Assembly: GCA_028554795.2 (NCBI GenBank)
Contig: CM068835.1
Location: 56,039,219 to 56,103,218 of the forward strand
Length of the DNA stretch: 64,000 nucleotides
Direction of reading: 5' to 3'
Source: Sinohyriopsis cumingii
Lineage: Eukaryota; Mollusca; Bivalvia; Unionida; Unionidae
In this document: piece by piece, positions 55,610-64,000 of the stretch
Layout of the letters: the number at the start of each line of letters is the position of its first letter
Numbering within the stretch: the first letter of the stretch is position 1
Made by a program: the position numbers and the translations under genes
The notes under the pieces: generated by a model
What the model was told of the DNA's origin: nothing
The model's database searches: none
What the model saw: only the letters and a program-made list of their open reading frames with translations

Positions 55610-56350
55610 ACGTCATATTTGTATCGTTTCATCATTGTCTTTTTCAAGTACTGATTCTTTTCAACTAGCTCTAAAGGTTGATTGAACAGATTATGACTTG
55701 AAACTTGGACGAATTCTCGTAAGAAACGTAATCATTACATGACCTGTAAATAAAACATGTTGCTAAATTGAAAGTTCAACACATGTATGCTAGTCACGCG
55801 CACAGTCAAATAATGACCCAGGTGGGGAACCCACAAATACTATATCAGAGCAAAAACCTGTTTCAAGAGGCCAATGTACTGGTGAGACCGAATAAAATAT
55901 CCTTTCGTAAAGTCAGTAATTAAACATTACCAATGATGTTGTTTGTTTGTTGCTTTACTGTTGTTGCTTTTTTGGACAGCGCTTTTAACACATTATTGGC
56001 TAGACCACAACATATAAGTAAGGCTAAGTGCTTTTCACAAAAACACACCGAAATAACCGACCCATGCTGGACTTGGCGGGTGTCGAACCCGCGACCCTTG
56101 AATGATGATATTGTATAAAACGATTACTAGAGTTCAACGTATTTTCATTGCAGCAGGTAATACCCGTTCCGATTAAATGATATGTTACCACATCTTTATT
56201 TAAGGCGATTCTTTATTAGGATTTTGATGCAAATTGATTTCTAAAAGTATTTATCATTTTCACACTGAATTTGGCATCACGAGTCAAAATCAGATTTGAC
56301 GACAACATGTTACGGAGCACATTGCTATCTTTGACATTACTGATAATACA
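55610..56350. repeat. Left copy of an old tandem duplication
   Basis: Collinear with 57490-58630. Matching landmarks are AGCTCTAAAG (55667 with 57546), AATTCTCG (55710 with 57588), TCACGCGCAC (55794 with 57674), the SINE B insertion, ATATTGTATAAA (56107 with 57968), and TGTTACGGAGCACATT with TGTTACGTAGCACATT. The offset is about 1.86-1.88 kb at first and grows through later insertion in the right copy. Sequence identity looks modest, so the event is old. There is no coding potential. Confidence 0.7.
55936..56105 (-). mobile_element. SINE family B, decayed copy in left duplicate
   Basis: Tail on the left (TTGTTGCTTTTTTGGACAGC and GCTTTTAACACATTA), and a reverse B box on the right (GGGTGTCGAACCCGCG). 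The A-box side is missing. AATGATG borders both sides and may be the target duplication. The same insertion is present in the right duplicate. Confidence 0.65.
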
Positions 56351-57489
56351 ACTAAATATTTCTTTAAACTCCAATATTTGCGTTAAAAACATGGTTCCTA
56401 ACGAAACATATCATTATTAACATTTTCCTTTTAAGAAGTACCGTTTTTTTTTTTCAAGTTCTTACAAAAGCATCCCATGCACATGTCCATGCAGTACGTC
56501 TGGTCCTATTATCGATTTTATCATGTACTACTATGTAAATATGAAAAAACAGAAACACTACAATACTATGGATATTATCCTGAAACTTGCAAATATATTC
56601 AAGCAAAACATGTCTTATAACGTAAGTCCTGTCATAATTAACGGCATACGCATCATAATAGCAGTCATTTATTTCACCATTTTATGTAAATCGATATTTT
56701 TCTAATATCATACCTTGCCTAGCTGAATTAATTCTAGTCATCCTTCCACCATGGTAGCACGATTGTAAGGACAACAGATCAAAACTAATCCAGACGAAAT
56801 CACTGCGAATCGAACATTAAAACTAATCTGGTTTAGACCATTTCCAAGGTCAAGGTATCGTGCATATCATGCTGAATATTCCCATGTTTTTTCTGCCTTC
56901 TTTGATCATCAAGGACGGCGCGAAAGAAGATGACTGAGTAAAACTTAGGCACGAATCATTTTCAGAACTATGCATCAAATGAAACAAGCAGTTTACATGT
57001 GATTTGCAGATAAAGACATACTACGCTATTTTTAATTATTGAAAAAATCTTTCGGATTTAAACACTCGCAATGTTCACATAAGACCTTGACCTTGAAAAT
57101 TGTCTTATCCTAAAATTTCCTTCCATGCACAGTGATTTCTCCTGGTTACCAAGGAAAGCTCGTCCATGCAAGTATTATGCCATGTCAGACGGTATTTTGG
57201 TATTCACTCTTTTAGGTTTTATGGCATGTTTAGAACTATTTTGAATTGCATCGAAAACAATAGTAATTTATATTTTGCACAACACCAACAAAGAAATATG
57301 ATTGGTAGCCATCCATTTTTATATTTCCCTTTGTATGATTTAATTTGCTCGCTTTTACATTGCTATTCGGATATTGTCTATTGCAGTGATAGAGTTTCAA
57401 AGAGAAGTGAGTTTTTGAAATGACTTTTGGATTTGTTTTAAAAGCTAGAGCACTATTTATCGAGTGGAAAAGGAGGGTTCATGATTTGG
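56351..57489. other. Spacer between the two duplicates; nothing recognised
   Basis: No supported gene. An 85-codon plus frame (57166-57423) and the 69-codon frame following it have no recognised domain, and the second overlaps the duplicated block. Confidence 0.4.
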
Positions 57490-58630
57490 TATATTTTGTT
57501 TCCCTTTGTTTTGTCAGCTTATTTCTTAGTACTTCACTTCAGCGAGCTCTAAAGATGCTACGAATAACTATGACTTGCAATCTAAAGAATTCTCGCAAAA
57601 TAGTAACAATTACAGGGATCTATAAATAAAACAAGTTATGTTACTAAATTTAAACTTTAAGGCATTTAGCCAATCACGCGCACGGTCCATGACTTCCTTG
57701 TTGGGAAACCCACTAATGTAATGTCAAAGTCAAGTACTGCCAACACCGATTACTGACAGTTTAGTCAGTGCATATACACTTCCATTTGGTTTCATTACCT
57801 TTGTGGTGTGATAGTCGGGTTTGGGGGTTGGGTGGCTAAGGGAGTTAACGACACTTTTAACACATTATTTTGCTAGGTCATGTCGTAAGTGCTTTTATCG
57901 GGGACACATAAATGAAGCTGACCCAGGCTGTACTTGTCGGATATCGAACCGGATATCCTTGCATTACAATATTGTATAAACAATTTATAGGTTTTTCAAG
58001 TCTGAAAAAGATAAATAGTATTAGATTTCTCAAACAGTTGACAGCCCTATATATTTATTTCGTTGATTGAAGAATGGCTGCTGCAGAAGAATCTGTTTTA
58101 AGTCAGGAACATTCTTTTCATACTAAACAAGTGAGATGTAACTTTATGGGATATGTTTGGGACATTATTATCATTTGTCTCGTGATATTTGAGCGACAAT
58201 TGATCAAAATGGATACCGAAATTTGTATAAGACGATTTTATTAATTCATATGAGAAAACTTTGTAAATTAGATGAAGCTTAAACTGAGGATCAGACGCAT
58301 GCGCCTTTTGGTATCCGCAACTAGTGCAAGGCAGTTTCGCTTAAAACATGATTGGCATAAAAAGGTACCTTATTTTCCACCATGCCGCAAAGCCTTAGAA
58401 TAATCTTATGTGCTCTCGATTATTTGTTGTGGGGATAAAATGACAGATACTTGTATTAGTTAACTGCGGCACTAGCGCCTGAAAGTTTATTAAACTAATC
58501 AATGCAGATTTGCTTCAACTGAGGCATAAGATGCACCTTTGATGTCAAAATTGGGTACATGCTTGATCATATAATCTTCAGAGGCTATGACTTCATGAAA
58601 GTGTTACGTAGCACATTTTTCTCTGTTATT
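57490..58630. repeat. Right copy of the old tandem duplication
   Basis: Partner of 55610-56350. About 400 bp longer, mostly between the SINE B insertion and the TGTTACGTAGCACATT landmark near 58600. Confidence 0.65.
57845..57975 (-). mobile_element. SINE family B, decayed copy in right duplicate
   Basis: Matches the copy at 55936: CACTTTTAACACATTATTTT, TAAGTGCTTTT, CTGACCCAGGCTG, and a mutated reverse B box (ATATCGAACCGGATATCC). Its presence at the same place in both duplicates means the SINE was there before the duplication. Confidence 0.55.
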
Positions 58631-59514
58631 CGTGTGTTTAGGCCATATATAGACAATGAAGTACGGGGATATTTGTTGTGACAATTTCCTTTTTTTTTAA
58701 AGACTAAGATAACCTATGATGATAATGAATGTATTGAAACAGTTTTTTTTTTTGGAGACAAAAATGATATATTTAGTGTAAAAATAGAGCATACCATAAA
58801 CGCTTGAGCAAGAATAACTTCGTCATCAATGCATCAGTAATCCACTTATCTACACGCGTATTTTGTAAAAATATTAATTATTTATATATACATGCATAGA
58901 TCCATAATCTCATTACAAATAACACAGGATATTGAACATTTTAACTATGTCCAAGTTAGCAAATTTCAAGTGTACCTAGTGATTTCAATGTTAAAAATTA
59001 ATGAGGAATGAAAGAGTGTCTTGTCAAATGCTTTTCGACGGTAGACAAATAAAACCCACCAAGTAATTATAATTATCCTCAGTAAAAGTCCACTACATTA
59101 ACTTGTCTATAGCTGTTAAACATATGTCAGTAATGGCACAGAAGTCTCTTGGCATGGAATAGTTTGACTTTAAAATCTTATGATCCGACAAACGATAGGG
59201 GTTGTTGATTGGGGGGGGGATTGGCCTAAATGGCTGTGTGTATGTGTGTCTAGGTTTGTATCCAATTATAGCATCCGTTTAACTGAATAACAACCACGCT
59301 GAGATACACAGGATGATAAATGTATTCCAGCAGGGAAGTGACTGGAACGTGTCATATTTCAAAAGATTAAGTGGCCAGTGCCTGCGAAACAAGGTGATGA
59401 TGATTTAAACGCAATAAACAAAATGGCTGTTTTACAAGGATAATGAAATACAAAACCAAAACAAACAAAAACAAAAACAAAAAGAAAAGAAAACCCACAA
59501 AAAAAAAAAAAAAA
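58631..59514. other. Non-coding stretch
   Basis: No gene. A G9 run lies at about 59211-59219 and an A-rich stretch ending in a long poly-A at 59455-59515. Confidence 0.45.
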
Positions 59515-59920
59515 ATACGCAATGAAATATTTGTTTCAATAAAAGCAAAATGTCAAGGAAAGGTAAAGGTAGATAAACTCATAGATATTCCTATCTGGCA
59601 CTGACTAATGACTTGGAGGTGTATCGCGCAGACGCTTTGAAGTGCACATGAAGTGAGCATGTCAATTTGCAAAAAATGAAAAATATATTGAAACGCAATA
59701 AACTCAATTGCTTCTTTATAAAGATATTAGATTAACAAGAAAGCGAATGAGCGATGAAATTCTTCTCTCACTGAAAACAAAATGTCTTAGGGGAGATATA
59801 GGTAGATAAACTGAAAGATATTCCTACCTGACTCTTATAATAACCTGCAGCTGAATCGTGCTTCGAAGCAGCGTGCGCTTTGAAGTGCGCAATGCTAAGT
59901 TGCAAAATGATGCATATAAT
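59515..59920. repeat. Two-copy diverged tandem duplication, about 230-bp unit
   Basis: 59515-59690 and 59745-59920 are collinear. Shared landmarks are GGTAGATAAACT, AGATATTCCTA, GCTTTGAAGTGC and TTGCAAAA. There is no coding potential in either copy. Confidence 0.65.
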
Positions 59921-61995
59921 AAGCATAGTTCTCTTCAACGCTTACAACAGTTTTGTGTTTTATCCTGCATATTTCCGAGTACTGATTTTTGTCATTAGTA
60001 TATGATTGTGCATCTAATTTATTCCAGCGACAATTTTAAGAACATATATGAACAAATGCCCAACGTTGAAGGTCGCAAAATCGGAAGACTTAAAGCAAAG
60101 TATTGAAAATTATCCGTAACACTTACATGTATATTTTGGGCACAATTTCTTCTCGCATTGTTTCCCTACATTTCTTTTTCTTTGTTTTGTTTAGTTTTTT
60201 TTTCTTACATCACTTACCTAAAACAAACAGACATACATTTATACACAAACAATTTCCTCATTAATGTTATATATGTTTTTACATTACAAAACATTACATG
60301 AGAAATACTGAAATAGTTGTGTTTTAGTGCGATGTACTTTATAATGTCTTGTGCTTCAGATGCAACAATGTTTTCTCTAATCTAGACATGTTATTTAGTT
60401 ATATTTGTTCAATAAATATGTATTTATAATGCCATGTAGTTCTCAAGACAACATTCTTCCATAAAAACCCTTATCCAAAAACAAACAGTAACAAACAGTA
60501 ATAAATTATATAATATAGGCAAGTTTGCCGCTGCATGTTTCACTGAAAGAAATCATAACCAATGGAACGATAAAACTGCACATATATGTACTACTATTCA
60601 AACGTAAACAATTCACCTTACTTTCCACCATACGTTTGAATTTTTTATGAATAAGATACGATTTTTCTTAAGATTTTGAAAATAGTCCAATCTATAATAC
60701 AGATTACAAGGTGAATATACGGATTTGAATAAAGATATCAAGGTGAATACAACACAGACTTATACAATATGCTTAGTTTTGTCTACAGTAAGGAAACACA
60801 ATCAGTCTTTACAGGAAAACAGTGGGGATGTTAGTATATAGTAATCAAACAAAAAGATAATATAGTATATTTCCTCAAACGTATTCGGTCTGCAATATTT
60901 TAATCCATTAGAGAAATAAACAAATAAATAATTCAGGATGTTGAAAATAACAAAGTCTGACAAATGTATCACTCATAAACACAAAAATACATACTTTGAG
61001 TATCCGTCCGCATGCCCGCAACTGAACTTTAAAAAAAATCCGTATTATAAGGATACGATTTTATATAAGGTCGGTATGACAACCATCTTGATATTGGTTT
61101 AAAACCACCGGATTTCTTTTTTCCATTATGAAAGGTTTGACTCGGAAGTACATGACTAAGCTGATCTGAGGTAGCACATATAGTCAAAGAGATACAACTC
61201 CTAATTTAACGCCGGGACAAAACTGATCAAACAAATGAAGGATTTTAAAATGATGATAAACGTAGCGGGAGCAGTTAATCTCTAATTATAATTTGCAGAT
61301 CTCTTGTAAATTCGTGTGTCCAAAATTTCTGTGCCTCCATCCATCCATTCGTCTGTTTTTGTTTTCCTTGAAACCTGAGCTCTATCTACACTGATCATAT
61401 AATCGTGGTCCTATTTAACATGAATAATGGTTTCCATTTCCAGTCTGATAAGGTAGAGATTTAAGAAAAAATGATTTAAACTGTTTTGACAAAAGAAATG
61501 CTGTTTCATACTGGCCAGACTGGACTAAATATTTTCTGAAAATATAAGGATTACTGTCAATAACTTACATGTAATGATGGTTCATGATTTTCCCGGTAAC
61601 CACGATGTATTAAGAAACATTGCATACTTATAAATGGAACAACAAACAATTTTAAAACTTTAAAAACTCTAAGTCCGATATTTATATAGCATTATTTTGG
61701 AGTGTGAACCGTATCTCAGTGACGGAACACAAATAAATGTTTCTGGCGATTAAGTTTAAAATATGAATATCTTGATTTCAGATGTTTGAATTCTAATAGA
61801 AACAAATTTTTTAGTTGTTAAAAATATGCCATAAATTTTGTTATAATACCTATTCAATCTAGCAGTACAGCAAAATATTATCTTGTACCTGTCAATGCAT
61901 TTTAACGTGGAACTGTAGAAATGAGGACGAATCAGATATTCAATTTTCATCGAGTACGAAATGCATTTACACGTAAATTACTTTACAGAAAGAAG
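59921..61995. other. Non-coding stretch, nothing recognised
   Basis: AT-rich, with no supported gene or repeat family. Confidence 0.45.
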
Positions 61996-62035
61996 GCCCG
62001 TGTGATCGAGTGGTCTAAAGTGCGCGCCTTTACCG
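61996..62035 (+). mobile_element. SINE family B, head fragment
   Basis: GCCCGTGTGATCGAGTGGTC followed by TAAAGTGCGCGCCTTTACC matches the head of the minus-strand element at 51570-51820. The B box and body are not visible after it, so this is a fragment. It overlaps an open frame at 61921-62136, which is not called. Confidence 0.5.
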
Positions 62036-62274
62036 AAGAAAACCATCTCAAGACGTTGAAATTTAATGATATTATTGTTGATTGTAAGAGACAAATTCAA
62101 ACAAAAATTAGTTTCTTCCTAAACAAAACGACGTAACAAATTGCTATGTTTTGATAATCGCAAGAAATTTAATTGCCACGATTGTAATCCATAAAAAGCA
62201 TCATTTGTCAATGTTCATTTGTTAGTCAGAAGTCTAAAAGGCACCGCAAATCTTATATTCTTGTATAGTTATTG

Positions 62275-62381
62275 TAATTCTTCTTCTTCTTATTATTATT
62301 ATTATTAGTAGTAGTAGTAGTAGTAGCAGTAGTAGTAGTAGTAGTAGTACGGTAGCATATTTTTACTGTATGTATGCAGTT

Positions 62382-62431
<50 letters not shown>
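62275..62431. repeat. Compound simple-sequence tract
   Basis: TTC, then ATT, then AGT trinucleotides (62275-62350), a 31-base spacer, then TA (62382-62399) and GT (62399-62431). Confidence 0.95.
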
Positions 62432-64000
62432 ACTGTAATTGCAATGCCATGTGAATTTAGTTCAAACATATTTAATTTGCTAAATTATTTATACAGGGAT
62501 GGGCTACAAGTTGTCAAAAGATTAGATGAGCCATTCTCCCAAAATATATATTATTACAAAAAGATGTGATGAAAAGTAAAACGGAGGAAACAAAAAGAAA
62601 GTCAGATAAAAACAACATGTATCTTCTAGTATTAACATAGTGTATTATTTGATTCACCTCAAAACAAATGTGCACGTACATTCTTGGGAATAATTAATTA
62701 ATTATTTTTAATTCATTCGGACGAAACATACAATCTGACGAGAGACAAGATATCGGATCGGATTTTTCTGCGGCTCCACATCTTAGGACGATTTATCTTT
62801 TCGATCCCTTCTCTTTCGAACAAAAATTCCATTTATATTTAGAATATAGCAAAAGGATTAGATAAGATGCTTTATATCGTTTAATTATTTGTAAGACAAA
62901 AGCTTAAAAGACATTTAAATTTCGTTACAAATGCGTATTAGATCATGTATGTGTAATCTACTTTCTGAAGTGCGGATACAGATCGCAATCTGATTGTATG
63001 CGCTTATTTGTCGTCATAGGTTGTAACTTTAAAGATCGGTCATCCGGCCCGAGCTCTGGAAGAAAGTGCACATGCCTGTATTATAGTTTACTTTTGAACA
63101 GTGTGTTAAGCGCAAATGAAAATATGACATGCATTTTCTGCTTCTACTCTGCTGTAGAATAAGGGATTGTCAATCATTTAACTTGCATACAAATATTTGT
63201 TCAGGTTATTACTTTGGTTTTTGATCCTAGTATGAATAAAAGAATATTTGATATCATATTTTACATTCAAATTTTGACCATTCCCAACAATAGTACTACT
63301 CTGGTAAAGCATGTGTTACGACCCTATCAGCCGAAACAAAGTGACAGAAAAGAGCTAAAACCAACACATTTGTAAAATTCAACAAATACATTATTTCCCA
63401 TGAAATTCAAAACCAACTTACAGTTTTGTAAATTAGATCACAAATGCTCCTAGAAATTCTAACACCCGTCCAAATGAATAATTTTCCAATTGAATGTCAG
63501 TCGTATTCCAAACATATTCCATATTGAATGCGTTCATGTGCCAGCAGTCTCAGATGTGCTACCGTGTCACTGGTCTGGAGTGTGGCGATGGTCAAACAGT
63601 TTTTTGATGTATCATAATAATATAATGAAAGATGTGTTTGTCTGGATTCAGTGTAATTCCAAATTAATTTTCTTGTCCAAGATTATTATTGTGCACTTGG
63701 TTATTCCAACGAATAATAATTTGAATAAATTCGAAGAAAAAAAATGAACACAACAATAAGAAGGATTATGTTTCAGATGGTATGACCAGAAGGAGTAAAT
63801 AGTCAAGTAAACAGCATTATATAAAATAGGACACCAGTATGATGCGAAATATTCATTTCTAGAATATTCCAAGTTGTCAACAAGACAAGTTATAATAATA
63901 AAATTGTAACAAAGAATTAGGCATACATCAAGTACACCAAGATAAATGTTTGCTATGTTATGTTCTTTACATTTATAAATAATATATAATCATGCAGAAA
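62432..64000. other. Non-coding stretch, nothing recognised
   Basis: No supported gene. The 85-codon plus frame (63490-63747) and the overlapping minus frame have no recognised domain or splice signals. Confidence 0.4.

Overview
The window looks like intergenic and intronic DNA from a large, AT-rich animal genome, most likely a mollusc (gastropod or bivalve; I cannot tell which). The evidence is: spliced coding exons with GT/AG borders; no bacterial-style gene packing; many long dinucleotide microsatellites; tRNA-derived SINEs whose 3' ends resemble those of molluscan SINEs; a Penelope-like element remnant; and a hAT-type MITE. The species assignment is inference.

Layout. 0-9 kb: a SINE A copy (3.7-4.0 kb), then the one gene I can support well, a minus-strand inhibitor-of-apoptosis-like (BIR domain) gene at 5838-7545. 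Its single BIR is split over two exons. Old local duplications lie behind its 5' end (7.7-9.0 kb). 9-29 kb: mostly featureless AT-rich sequence with microsatellites, one TATA-type promoter/first-exon candidate (17.8 kb), a degenerate 9-bp minisatellite (18.2-18.5 kb) and a second SINE A copy (26.2 kb). 29-35 kb: a cluster of decayed mobile DNA: a SINE B tail, a Penelope-like remnant with a GIY-YIG endonuclease (31.2-32.1 kb), two decayed tRNA-derived elements, and a head-less SINE A fused to a CA repeat.

39-41 kb holds a small two-exon gene candidate. 47.7 kb holds a complete 148-bp hAT MITE with 8-bp target duplications. 49-55 kb holds possible minus-strand exons, a near-complete SINE B and a complete SINE A. 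55.6-58.6 kb is an old, diverged tandem duplication in which both copies carry the same SINE B insertion. 59.5-59.9 kb is a smaller tandem duplication.

Only the BIR gene is well supported as protein coding. The other exon calls rest on splice signals, open frame and local base composition. No authentic tRNA, rRNA or CRISPR was seen. I found no self-contained new system. The most interesting items are the unusual BIR protein (UBA-like segment before the BIR, no RING found), the 39.7-kb gene candidate and the duplicated SINE-bearing block.
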